Shown here: one piece after another, positions 28,000 through 36,061 of the stretch | How the letters are laid out: every line of letters begins with the position of its first letter | How positions within the stretch are numbered: position 1 is the first letter of the stretch | From: Candidatus Rokuibacteriota bacterium | GTDB taxonomy: Bacteria > Methylomirabilota > Methylomirabilia > Rokubacteriales > CSP1-6 | NCBI GenBank assembly: GCA_016188005.1 | Contig: JACPIQ010000133.1 | Location: 1 to 51,968 of the forward strand | Length of the DNA: 51,968 nucleotides | Reading direction: 5' to 3' | The notes under the pieces: model-generated | What the model was told of the DNA's origin: nothing | The model's input: only the letters and a program-made list of their open reading frames with translations | Databases searched by the model: none | Position numbers and translations under genes: made by a program

Positions 28000-29075
28000 G
28001 CGACCATCTCATCCTCATCCCCGTGTTCGACGAGGCCCTCACCATCGAGACGGTTGTCACGGGGGCGCGCCGCCACGGCGCGGTGCTCGTGATCGACGAC
28101 GGCTCCTCGGACGCGAGCGCCGATCTCGCCGCGCGCGGCGGCGCCGACGTGCTGAGGCTCGGGCGGCGCAGCGGCAAGGGTGAGGCGCTGCGGTGCGGGT
28201 TCGCCGAGGCGCTCGCGCGCGGGGCCGAGCGCGTGGTGACCCTCGACGGCGACGGGCAGCACGATCCTGACGAGATCCCGCTCCTCCTCGAGGCCGCCGC
28301 GGCCGCGCCCGACGCGGTGGTGATCGGGGGGCGCCTCGGACGCGAGGCGACGGGGGGCGACGGCGTGATCCCCGACGGCCGGCTCTGCGCCCTTCGGGTC
28401 GCTGGGTTCTTCATCGACTGGCTGACGGGGTTTCCGCTGGGGGACACGCAGTCAGGCTTCCGGGTATACCCCGCGCGGTTGCTCCGCGATCTCGAGCCGG
28501 GCGGTGGTGGTTTCGTCCTCGAGAGCGAAGTGCTGATCCGCGCGGCGGGCGGAGGCTGGCGGCTCGTGGAGGTACCGGTGACGGCCCGCCACTTCTCGGA
28601 CCGGCGCAGCCGCTTCAGGCCGGTGCGCGACGGAGTCGCGCTGGGGGCGCTACTGGCCTGGGAGATCCTGCGCCGCCTCGGCCGGGAGGCCGGGCTCGGG
28701 GGGGCAGCGCTCCTGCGCCCTTTCACCACCGCGCGGCGACGGCCGCGCCACCGCGAGCTCACCGAGTTCACTGCGGCCTGGCGCGGCAACGCGGCGGCCT
28801 GGGCCCTGGCCTCGGGCGCATTCCTTCTCCATCGCACGGGGGCGACGTGGCGTGACTGGTGGGGGAATCCCCGAGCCCGCGCCCTCCGCGCCGTCGGCCT
28901 GGCCGCGGCGCTGACACCCGTGCTCTTGTCGCTGGCCCTCCTCCGCCCGGCGCTGCGCCCGATGGGCCTCGATCTGCTCGGGCCATTGGTCCACGCGGTG
29001 TACTCCCAGGAGCGCCTGGCGCGCGCCCTGGCGACCCCGACGGCGGGCGAGACCGTGGCGTCGCGGGAGCGATGA
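27996..29075 (+). CDS. Family 2 glycosyltransferase with C-terminal membrane region
   Basis: A 359-residue protein. Residues 1-230 are a GT2 domain of DPM1/GtrB type: ILIPVFDEALTIE, VIDDGSSDAS, LDGDGQHDPDEI with the DxD-like metal site, and SGFRVYP. A basic, partly hydrophobic C-terminus (about 230-340) with two weak membrane helices may attach it to the membrane. Enzymes of this group transfer sugar to polyprenyl phosphate or to lipid acceptors. Given the operon, either sugar modification of the ketosynthase product or supply of a polyprenyl-sugar donor to the ArnT-like gene at 32687 is plausible; neither can be decided from sequence. Confidence 0.85.
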   Translation: MSDHLILIPVFDEALTIETVVTGARRHGAVLVIDDGSSDASADLAARGGADVLRLGRRSGKGEALRCGFAEALARGAERVVTLDGDGQHDPDEIPLLLEAAAAAPDAVVIGGRLGREATGGDGVIPDGRLCALRVAGFFIDWLTGFPLGDTQSGFRVYPARLLRDLEPGGGGFVLESEVLIRAAGGGWRLVEVPVTARHFSDRRSRFRPVRDGVALGALLAWEILRRLGREAGLGGAALLRPFTTARRRPRHRELTEFTAAWRGNAAAWALASGAFLLHRTGATWRDWWGNPRARALRAVGLAAALTPVLLSLALLRPALRPMGLDLLGPLVHAVYSQERLARALATPTAGETVASRER

Positions 29076-30346
29076 CGGGCCCCGACTGCGACGTACTCGT
29101 GGTGGGTGGGGGCCCCGGCGGCGCCACAACTGCCACGTTCCTGGCGCGCGGCGGGCTCACCGTGGCCATCGCCGAGCGCGAGGCCTTCCCCCGCTTCAGG
29201 GTCGGAGAGTCGCTGGTCCCCAACTGCATGCCCATCCTCGAACGGCTGGGGGTGCTCGACCGGATCAAGGGGCATGGCTTCCAGCCGAAGTTCGGCGTCA
29301 CCTTCCACGACCAGGAGACGGCGCTCGAGCACAGCTTCTCCTTCCGCGAGGGGCGCCCGTGGCCGTCCTTCACCTTCGACGTCCACCGGGCGGAGTTCGA
29401 CGCGATCCTCCTGGACCACGCCGCGCGGGAGCCCGGCGTGACGCTGTTCCAGCCGGCCGCGGTGGAGAAGGTCGCCTTCGACGCCGAGGGAGTCACCGCC
29501 CGCCTGAGCGACGCCCGCGGCGAGCGTGAGCTGCGGGCCCGCTTCCTCGTGGACGCCAGCGGGCGGGACGCCTTCCTCGCCTCCCGCCAGGGGCGCCGGC
29601 GACCGATGCCCGGCCTCGGCAAGGTCGCCCTCTTCGCCTACTACCGGGGCGCGCGCCGCTGGCCGGGGCGCGAGGAGGGCAATGTCCGCATCTACATCTT
29701 CCCCGAGGGCTGGTTCTGGTGGATCCCACTGGCCCGTGACGAGACCAGCCTGGGCTGCGTGCTCCACGCCCGGGTGGTGCGGAGCTGGCAGGGGACACCC
29801 GCCTCGCTCTTCCAGGCGATGATCGAGCGCTGCCACCGCGTGCAGGAGGGGCTCGCGGGAGCCGAGGCGGTGACACCCGTGCACACGGCGGCCAACTTCG
29901 CCTACACGGTGGAGCCGGTGGCGGGCGCCCGCTTCCTCTGCGTCGGGGATGCGGTGGCCTTCGTGGACCCGATCTTCTCGGCCGGGGTCTTCCTGGCCAT
30001 GGCCTCGGGGGAGCTGGCGGCGCGGGAGATCCTCGGCGCCTTCCGCGAGGATCGCTTCGAGGCGCCTCGTTTCGCCCGCTATGCCCGCGCCTTCCACCGG
30101 GGAAGGAAGCCCTTCGTCCGCTTCATCGAACATTACTACGACCCGCTGTTCCTCGAGATCTTTCTCAAGCCGAAGAACGCCTTCGGCATGGCGGACGCGG
30201 TGACCTTCGTGCTCGCGGGCGGCGCCTTCCGTCGCATCCCCCTCCGCTTGCGACTGGCGCTGTGGCTCTTCTTCGCGGTCGTGGGCGCCACACGCCGGGC
30301 GCGGCGTGGCCGCGGCCCCGTCCCGGCATCGCGGCTCGACTGGTGA
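29072..30346 (+). CDS. Halogenase-like FAD-dependent oxidoreductase
   Basis: A 424-residue flavoprotein of the geranylgeranyl reductase/tryptophan halogenase superfamily. The FAD motif is VVGGGPGGATTATFLAR; further features are the GESLVP(N) loop, the second FAD motif FLCVGDAVAFVDPIFSAG, and GWFWWIPLA, which resembles the WxWxIP motif of flavin-dependent halogenases. A conserved active-site Lys that halogenases need cannot be assigned confidently, so monooxygenase, halogenase or saturase are all possible. Flavoproteins of this kind recur in aryl polyene and flexirubin loci. ATGA overlaps join it to the genes on both sides. Confidence 0.85.
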   Translation: MTGPDCDVLVVGGGPGGATTATFLARGGLTVAIAEREAFPRFRVGESLVPNCMPILERLGVLDRIKGHGFQPKFGVTFHDQETALEHSFSFREGRPWPSFTFDVHRAEFDAILLDHAAREPGVTLFQPAAVEKVAFDAEGVTARLSDARGERELRARFLVDASGRDAFLASRQGRRRPMPGLGKVALFAYYRGARRWPGREEGNVRIYIFPEGWFWWIPLARDETSLGCVLHARVVRSWQGTPASLFQAMIERCHRVQEGLAGAEAVTPVHTAANFAYTVEPVAGARFLCVGDAVAFVDPIFSAGVFLAMASGELAAREILGAFREDRFEAPRFARYARAFHRGRKPFVRFIEHYYDPLFLEIFLKPKNAFGMADAVTFVLAGGAFRRIPLRLRLALWLFFAVVGATRRARRGRGPVPASRLDW

Positions 30347-31551
30347 CACGCATCTCCGGCGTGATGCTCCGAGCGCTCTTCCCGCGCGGCTACCTCTTCA
30401 CGGTGCTGGGTATCGCCGTCGGCATGGCCGGGCTCGTCTCCCTGGGCGCCATGGCCGAGCGGATCACGCGCTTCATCGACGGGGGCGACCGCTTCGTCCT
30501 GGGCCAGATCTCGGTGGCGGGCGAGGGCATGGGCATGGGCACGGGCTTCACGGCCGGCGGGCTCCTGCCGGCGGCGCGGATCGCCGAGATCGGGCGCCTG
30601 CCCGGCGTGGCGGCGGTGCAGGCCCAGGTGATGCTCCCCCTCAGCACGACCACCTCGCATTTCCTCACGCTCACCCAGGAGCTGATCCTCGGCATGGACC
30701 TCGCCGCCCCCATGCCGAACCGCCACTACCGCGAGCTGCCCGTGCGGGCCGGGCGCTTCCTGCGTCCCGGGGACAGGCGAGCGGCCGTGCTGGGCGCCGA
30801 CTTCGCCGCCTCGCGCCGGCTCGCCGTGGGAGGGGGCCTCTCGCTCGGAACGCTTCCGTTCACGGTGGTCGGCGTGCTGGACCGGACGCTCACGGCCCCC
30901 GATCGCTTCGCCATCGTCTCCATCGACGATGCCCGCGATCTCTGGCTGCGCCGCGACCCCCTCCTCGTGCAGGTCTTCGGCGCGGGGGGAGGTGCCCTCC
31001 GCCGGGCCGATCTCAACTCTGGCGCGGCGGTGGGCTGGGCGCCGGGCGTGGATCCCGACGCGCTGGCGCGCCGGATCCAGGCCGAGGTGCGGGGCGTGAA
31101 CGTCACCATCCCGGGGGAGCTCTCCCGGCTCCTCAGGACCTCGACGGCCTTCTTCTCCGCGCTCCTCCTCGGCATCGGCGCGCTCGGGCTGGTCATCGGC
31201 GGGCTCTCGCTCTCCAACACGGTGACCGCCGCGGTGTTCGAGCGCATCCGTGACTTCGGCATCAAGCGTGCGCTCGGAGCCACGGACCTCCAGCTCCTGG
31301 GAGAGGTCCTGGGGGAGGCCTTGCGCGTGAGCCTCGCGGGCTGCGTGGGCGGCGTGCTCCTGGCGCTGGCGATCGGGTTCGCGGTGGACGCGCGCGCCAT
31401 CCGCGACGGGCAGCAGCTCTTCCTCTTCTCCCCGCGACTCCTGCTCTTCGCGCTCGGGTTCGGGCTCCTGCTGGGCGCGCTGGCGGCGACCTACGCCACG
31501 CTCAGCATCGCCCGGCTGTCGCCCGCAGAGGCCATCCGGCGGGGAGCCTGA
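30343..31551 (+). CDS. FtsX/MacB-type ABC transporter permease
   Basis: A 402-residue membrane protein of the MacB/LolCE/FtsX type. After a short N-terminus, the first helix is TVLGIAVGMAGLVSLGAMAER; a large extracytoplasmic domain (about 45-260) follows and the C-terminus has three helices, with the FtsX segment FSALLLGIGALGLVIGGLSLSNT and the end LSPAEAIRRG typical of the family. The GTG 30343 overlaps the flavoprotein stop by 4 bases. It is 3 bases from its ATPase gene. Members of this family extrude lipoproteins or lipids from the inner membrane, so here the pair is likely to export the lipid-like product of the operon. Confidence 0.9.
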   Translation: MTRISGVMLRALFPRGYLFTVLGIAVGMAGLVSLGAMAERITRFIDGGDRFVLGQISVAGEGMGMGTGFTAGGLLPAARIAEIGRLPGVAAVQAQVMLPLSTTTSHFLTLTQELILGMDLAAPMPNRHYRELPVRAGRFLRPGDRRAAVLGADFAASRRLAVGGGLSLGTLPFTVVGVLDRTLTAPDRFAIVSIDDARDLWLRRDPLLVQVFGAGGGALRRADLNSGAAVGWAPGVDPDALARRIQAEVRGVNVTIPGELSRLLRTSTAFFSALLLGIGALGLVIGGLSLSNTVTAAVFERIRDFGIKRALGATDLQLLGEVLGEALRVSLAGCVGGVLLALAIGFAVDARAIRDGQQLFLFSPRLLLFALGFGLLLGALAATYATLSIARLSPAEAIRRGA

Positions 31552-31554
31552 GGC

Positions 31555-32235
31555 GTGCTCCTCCGCGCAGCAGGGCTCACGAAGTCCTACCCCGGCGCCG
31601 GTGCCGGCGCCGGGCCGGTCCGCGTCCTCCAGGAAGTGGACCTCGAGGTGAAGGCCGGGGAGATCATGGCCATCCTGGGGGATTCCGGCTCGGGCAAGTC
31701 CACGCTCCTCAACCTGCTCGGCCTCCTCGAGCCCCCGGACGCGGGGGAGATCTGGTTCGACGCCGAGCCGGTGAGCTCCCTCACCCGGCGCCAGCAGGCC
31801 CGGCTGCGTGGCGCGCGCATCGGCTACGTCTTCCAGTCCTTCCTGCTGCTCCCGGGGCTCACGGCGTGGGAGAATATCCTGCTGGCGGCCCGCTACGTGG
31901 GCCAGGAGCGGCGGCAGGCCGAGCGGGAGGCGCTCCGACTGATGGAGCGGCTCGACGTGGTCCATCGCCGGGGGCACTACCCGGCGCAGCTCTCCGGCGG
32001 CGAGCAGCAACGGGTCGCCTTCTGCCGGGCGGTACTGAACGCGCCGTCCCTCCTGCTCGCGGACGAGCCCACGGGCAACCTGGACGCACAGCACGCGCGC
32101 GTCATCCTGGGCGAGTTGCGGGCGCAGGCCCGCGAGCGGGGGGCGACCGTGGTCCTGGTCACGCATCGGGCCGAGGCCGCCGCAGAGGCCGACCACGCGC
32201 TTCGGATCCAGGGCGGGCGACTCGAGCCCGCGTGA
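31555..32235 (+). CDS. LolD/MacB-type ABC transporter ATPase
   Basis: A 226-residue ATPase subunit working with the preceding permease. It contains Walker A GDSGSGKST, the Q-loop in VFQSFLLLPGLT, the signature SGGEQQRVAFCRAV, Walker B LLADEPTGNLD and the switch His in VLVTHR. Length and the NLD version of Walker B are characteristic of the LolD family. The GTG start lies 3 bases after the permease stop. An insertion of Gly/Ala-Pro residues near residue 12 (PGAGAGAGP) is unusual. Confidence 0.92.
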   Translation: MLLRAAGLTKSYPGAGAGAGPVRVLQEVDLEVKAGEIMAILGDSGSGKSTLLNLLGLLEPPDAGEIWFDAEPVSSLTRRQQARLRGARIGYVFQSFLLLPGLTAWENILLAARYVGQERRQAEREALRLMERLDVVHRRGHYPAQLSGGEQQRVAFCRAVLNAPSLLLADEPTGNLDAQHARVILGELRAQARERGATVVLVTHRAEAAAEADHALRIQGGRLEPA

Positions 32236-32245
32236 GGAGATCGTC

Positions 32246-32674
32246 ATGACCCGACGACAGCTGTTGTGGCTCCTGGGGGCAGGACTCGGCGCGCGGCTCT
32301 TCGTCGACGCCGCGGCCGCGGCCGACGACCGCAGCCGGACCTTCACCGCCCCGGCCGACCGGGTGTGGACCGTGGCGCGCTCCACACTCGAGAGCCTGGG
32401 CTGGAAGATCGACAAGGAGGATCGGGACGTGGGCTGGCTCCTGACCAAATCGCGCGGCGTGGACCACGACGACTATGGCGTCTACGCCAAAGGCACGCGG
32501 CACCGGCTGCGCGTGGCGGTCAAGGGGCGCCAGGGCGGGAAGACCGAGGTGATGGTAGAGCGCCGGCTCTGGAAGGAGGAGCGCATCCTCTGGATGGACA
32601 AGGAGGAAGAGCTCGACACCACGGACCGGACGGTGGAGAAGCAGGTCCTCGACGCCATCGGCAAGGGTCTGTAG
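32246..32674 (+). CDS. Small exported protein, BamC-like helix-grip domain
   Basis: A 142-residue protein with a signal peptide (MTRRQLLWLLGAGLGARLFV, cleavage near AAAAA). An Arg-Arg pair at the start raises a Tat possibility. The mature domain has the pattern of a BamC/helix-grip fold: a helix with DRVWTVARSTLESLGW, strand segments (WLLTKS, RHRLRVAVKG, KTEVMVERRLWKE) and a last helix with VEKQVLDAIGKGL. It has no Cys lipobox. Its place directly after the exporter (10 bases) suggests a periplasmic partner that replaces the LolA-like carrier found in aryl polyene loci, but that is conjecture. Confidence 0.65.
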   Translation: MTRRQLLWLLGAGLGARLFVDAAAAADDRSRTFTAPADRVWTVARSTLESLGWKIDKEDRDVGWLLTKSRGVDHDDYGVYAKGTRHRLRVAVKGRQGGKTEVMVERRLWKEERILWMDKEEELDTTDRTVEKQVLDAIGKGL

Positions 32675-32686
32675 GCCTAGCGTCGC

Positions 32687-34477
32687 GTGGGGATGCTTCG
32701 CTCGCCGGGCGCCGCAGCGGTGGGGGCGGCTCTGCTCGCGCTGCTGCTCCTGCTGCCGGGACTCGGCGCGGCGCCCTTCGACGATCCCGGAGAGGGGCAG
32801 CACGCCGAGATCGCCCGCGAGGCCTGGGCCACCGGCGACTGGCTGACGCTGAGGCTCGGCGGCGTCCGCTACTTCGACAAGCCTCCGCTGCTCTACGCGC
32901 TGGGGGCGGCCGCTTTCACCGTGTGGGGACCATCGGAGTGGGCGGCGCGGCTGGCCCCCGTCCTCGGGGCAGCCGCGGCCGCCGCCGCCACGGCCCTCCT
33001 CGGCGCCCGGCTCATGGCGCCCGCCTGGGGCGTGCTGGCCGGCGCCGCGCTCCTGTCCTGTGCGCTCTTCGCGTTCTTCGGCCGCTACGTCAGGCCCGAG
33101 ACCCTGTTCGCCGCGGCGATCCAGTGGGGGCTCGCGGGCCTCCTGCTCGGGGCCTCGCGCCCCGCGGGCGCGCGGGCATGGTCCCTCGTGGGCTGCGCCG
33201 CGCTCGGCGCGGCGGCACTCGCGAAGGATCCGCTGGGGCTCCTCGGGCCGCTCGCCGCCGTGGGCGGGGCGCTCTGGCTCGGTGGCCGGCTCCGGCCGCT
33301 GGGCGCGTGGCTGCCCCCTGCCGGCCTGGCCCTGGCGCTGACCCTGGGGCTCGGCTGGTACGCGCTCGCCGGGCTCCGCAACCCCGGCTTCCTCTGGTAC
33401 ACGGTGGTGGACAACCACCTGCTCAACGTGGCGCGCCTGCGCCTCTTCCCCGATGAGGACGTGCCCCTCTCCGCTCTCGAGTTCCTCGCCACCGGCGGCT
33501 TCGGGGCCTTTCCGTGGATCGTGCCGGCCGCGCTGATGCTGGTGGCGCTGGGGCGGCGGCGCGCCTGGCGGGACCCCGGCGAGATGCCCTGGGTGGCGCT
33601 CGCCCTCTGGGTCGCGGGCACCTTCGCCGCGGTCCTGGCGGTGCCCTTCCGGCTGCCCCATTACGCGCTGCCGGCCTATCCCGCCGTGGCGCTCCTGGCG
33701 GCTCGCTGGTGGCGCGAGCGGGCCCGGGACGGGCGAGGGACCGTCCGGCTCCACCTGGCGCTCTTCGCGCTCCTCGCCTGCGGCCTCGGCCTGGCGGCCG
33801 CGAGCGATGGCCGCGCGTTCAGCGACGCCGTCTTCGGGATCTCGGACGTCTACACCCGCAAGGAGGCCGCCGCGGGCCAGGCTTCCCCCTATCCCGCCTG
33901 GGCCGCGCTCCAGCCGCTCGTGGCGCGCGCGGCCCTCGTCTTCGCGGCGGGGAGCCTCGGGCTCCTGGCCGCGGCCTGGCGCCGGAGCGCGCGGGTGGGC
34001 CTTGTCGCGGTGACGGCCACCATGCTCGCGCTCGTGCCCGCCGTGGAGAGCGCCGCGGGGCGCCTGGCGGAGGCCCGCGCGGTGTCCGGGCTCGCCGAGG
34101 AGGTGAAGCGTCTCGGCCGGAGCGGAGCCGTCGTCATCCACGAGGGGCCCCTCGAGAACTCGGGCGCCCTCGAGTTCTACTCCGGCCGGCGGCCGATCCT
34201 CCTCGACGCGCGCCGCAGCGTCCTCGGCTTCGGCGCCACCTTCCCCGAGGCGGCCGCCGCCTTCTGGGGCGAAGAGCGCTTCGGCCGCGAGTGGCTCTCG
34301 GGTCGCCCGCTCCTCCTCCTGACCCCGCGCGCCCCCGCCGGGAGCCTCGTCCGCTCGCTCCCCGACGGAAGCGCGCGCCTCCTCGCCGCCCGCAACGGCC
34401 GCTGGCTCTACGCCAACGCCGCGGCCACCCGCCTGGCCGCTCCGCTTGCCGCGGACGGCCGGTCTGAGGTACGGTGA
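32687..34477 (+). CDS. ArnT-like family 39 glycosyltransferase
   Basis: A 596-residue polytopic membrane protein of the GT39/ArnT type, which takes a sugar from a polyprenyl phosphate donor and adds it to a lipid or protein in the periplasm. About a dozen helices occur up to residue 460, and the first loop has the catalytic-type acidic pair in FDDPGEGQHAEIAREA, followed by YFDKPPLLY (residues about 28-75). A soluble domain (about 470-590) follows. The start is GTG 32687, with ATG 32693 possible. It lies 12 bases after the preceding gene. Together with the GT2 at 27996 it would form a sugar donor and transferase pair. Confidence 0.88.
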   Translation: MGMLRSPGAAAVGAALLALLLLLPGLGAAPFDDPGEGQHAEIAREAWATGDWLTLRLGGVRYFDKPPLLYALGAAAFTVWGPSEWAARLAPVLGAAAAAAATALLGARLMAPAWGVLAGAALLSCALFAFFGRYVRPETLFAAAIQWGLAGLLLGASRPAGARAWSLVGCAALGAAALAKDPLGLLGPLAAVGGALWLGGRLRPLGAWLPPAGLALALTLGLGWYALAGLRNPGFLWYTVVDNHLLNVARLRLFPDEDVPLSALEFLATGGFGAFPWIVPAALMLVALGRRRAWRDPGEMPWVALALWVAGTFAAVLAVPFRLPHYALPAYPAVALLAARWWRERARDGRGTVRLHLALFALLACGLGLAAASDGRAFSDAVFGISDVYTRKEAAAGQASPYPAWAALQPLVARAALVFAAGSLGLLAAAWRRSARVGLVAVTATMLALVPAVESAAGRLAEARAVSGLAEEVKRLGRSGAVVIHEGPLENSGALEFYSGRRPILLDARRSVLGFGATFPEAAAAFWGEERFGREWLSGRPLLLLTPRAPAGSLVRSLPDGSARLLAARNGRWLYANAAATRLAAPLAADGRSEVR

Positions 34478-34507
34478 GCCGGTGAGCCTCGCGTCCCGGA
34501 CCCGGAG

Positions 34508-36019
34508 ATGCCCGACTACCTGAGAACGCTCTTCCTCCATCCGCCGTCCTTCGACGGGTTCGACGGGGGCGCCGGCTCCCGCTACCAGGCCAGACGGGAG
34601 ATCCGATCCTTCTGGTACCCGACCTGGCTTGCCCAGCCGGCGGCGCTGGTGCCGGGCTCACGCCTGGTCGACGCTCCGCCCGACGGGCTCGCGCTCGCGG
34701 ACATACTGCCGCTGGCCCGGCAGCACGACCTCTGTGTGATGCACACGAGCACTCCCTCCCTGCCCTCCGACCTCCGCGTCGCCGAGGCGCTCAGGGCCGA
34801 GAACCCCGGGCTGCTCATCGGGATGGTGGGCGCGGCGGTGGCCGTGAGCCCACAGGCGGCGCTGGGTCCCTCGACGGCGGTGGGGTTCGTCGCGCGCAGC
34901 GAGTTCGACTACACGATCCAGGAGGTGGCCGAGGGGCGGCCGCTCGGCCAGATCCTCGGGCTCTCCCATCGGGTGAACGGGCATGTGCGGCACAACCCCG
35001 AGCGGCCGGTGCTCGAGAACATGGACGCGCTCCCCTTCGTCACGCCGGTGTACCGTCGGGACCTCACGGTGGAGAACTACGCCATCGGCTACCTCCGCCA
35101 CCCGTACGTGTCGCTGTACACCGGGCGCGGCTGCCGCTCGCGCTGCACCTTCTGCCTCTGGCCCCAGACGGTGGGCGGCCACCGCTACCGGACGCGCAGC
35201 CCCGAGCACGTGGCCGAGGAGATGACGCTGGCCGTCCGGCTCTTCCCCGAGGTGAAGGAGTTCTTCTTCGACGACGACACCTTCACCGACGACCTCCCGC
35301 GCGCCGAGGCCATCGCCCGCAGGCTCGGCTCCCTGGGGATCACCTGGTCGGCCAACGCCAAGGCCAATGTCCCCTACGACACCCTCAAGGTGCTCCGGGA
35401 CCACGGACTCCGGCTGCTGCTCGTGGGCTACGAGTCGGGCAACCAGCAGATCCTCAACAACGTCAGGAAGGGGATCCGCCTGGACGTGGCGCGCCGCTTC
35501 ACCCGGGACGCGAGGAGCCTCGGCATCACCATCCACGGCACGTTCATCCTGGGGCTGCCGGGCGAGACACGCGAGACCATCCAGGAGACCATCGCCTTCG
35601 CCCGCGAGATCGATCCCCACACGATCCAGGTCTCGCTCGCCGCGCCCTATCCCGGCACGGCGCTCTACGAGGAGGCACGGCGCAACGACTGGATCGAGAC
35701 GGACGCCCTCGTGGACGCAGGCGGCGTGCAGGTCAGCGCGCTGGGCTATCCGCACCTGCCGCGCACGGAGATCTTCCAGTCCGTGGACCTCTTCTACCGG
35801 CGCTTCTACTTCCGCCCGCGGAAGATGATCTCGCTGGCGGCAGAGATGGTGCAGGACCGACAGGTCCTGCGCCGGCGGCTCGCCGAGGGGCGGGAGTTCC
35901 TCCGCTTCCTGCGTCAGCATCGCAAGACTCGCGGCGCGGGAGGCTCCGGGGCGCCTGAGCTCGGGAAGACGTCGGGTGTGGCCCCGGCCCCGAGGCCCCT
36001 CCCGGGCGACGGCGGCTGA
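34508..36019 (+). CDS. hpnJ: Hopanoid B12-binding radical SAM protein HpnJ
   Basis: A 503-residue protein with the highly conserved HpnJ N-terminus (HPPSFDGFDGGAGSRYQAR and REIRSFWYPTWLAQPAALV). Residues about 1-150 are a B12-binding-like domain, and the radical SAM domain has the iron-sulphur motif Cys209-x3-Cys213-x2-Cys216 (CRSRCTFC), with the SAM-binding region after it (FFDDDTFTDD). HpnJ is known to take part in building the cyclitol ether head of bacteriohopanepolyol. The other hpn genes are not in the window, so it is isolated from its pathway. It is 30 bases after the ArnT-like gene and 42 bases before serA. The C-terminus beyond the radical SAM core (about 440-503) is Arg/Gly-rich. 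Confidence 0.85.
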   Translation: MPDYLRTLFLHPPSFDGFDGGAGSRYQARREIRSFWYPTWLAQPAALVPGSRLVDAPPDGLALADILPLARQHDLCVMHTSTPSLPSDLRVAEALRAENPGLLIGMVGAAVAVSPQAALGPSTAVGFVARSEFDYTIQEVAEGRPLGQILGLSHRVNGHVRHNPERPVLENMDALPFVTPVYRRDLTVENYAIGYLRHPYVSLYTGRGCRSRCTFCLWPQTVGGHRYRTRSPEHVAEEMTLAVRLFPEVKEFFFDDDTFTDDLPRAEAIARRLGSLGITWSANAKANVPYDTLKVLRDHGLRLLLVGYESGNQQILNNVRKGIRLDVARRFTRDARSLGITIHGTFILGLPGETRETIQETIAFAREIDPHTIQVSLAAPYPGTALYEEARRNDWIETDALVDAGGVQVSALGYPHLPRTEIFQSVDLFYRRFYFRPRKMISLAAEMVQDRQVLRRRLAEGREFLRFLRQHRKTRGAGGSGAPELGKTSGVAPAPRPLPGDGG

Positions 36020-36061
36020 CATCGGCCGGGGGGAGGCGCGCGGCGTGACGTTCCGGCGAGC

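Noticed and set aside
27407-30349. A 980-codon open frame on the minus strand
   Set aside because: It runs antisense to the CLF, glycosyltransferase and flavoprotein genes, whose plus-strand proteins have clear family motifs. The minus translation has none.
30136-32448. A 770-codon open frame on the minus strand
   Set aside because: Antisense to the ABC permease and ATPase genes; the composition is low-complexity and no motif is present.
32159-34540. A 793-codon open frame on the minus strand
   Set aside because: Antisense to the ArnT-like gene and its neighbour; no family features.
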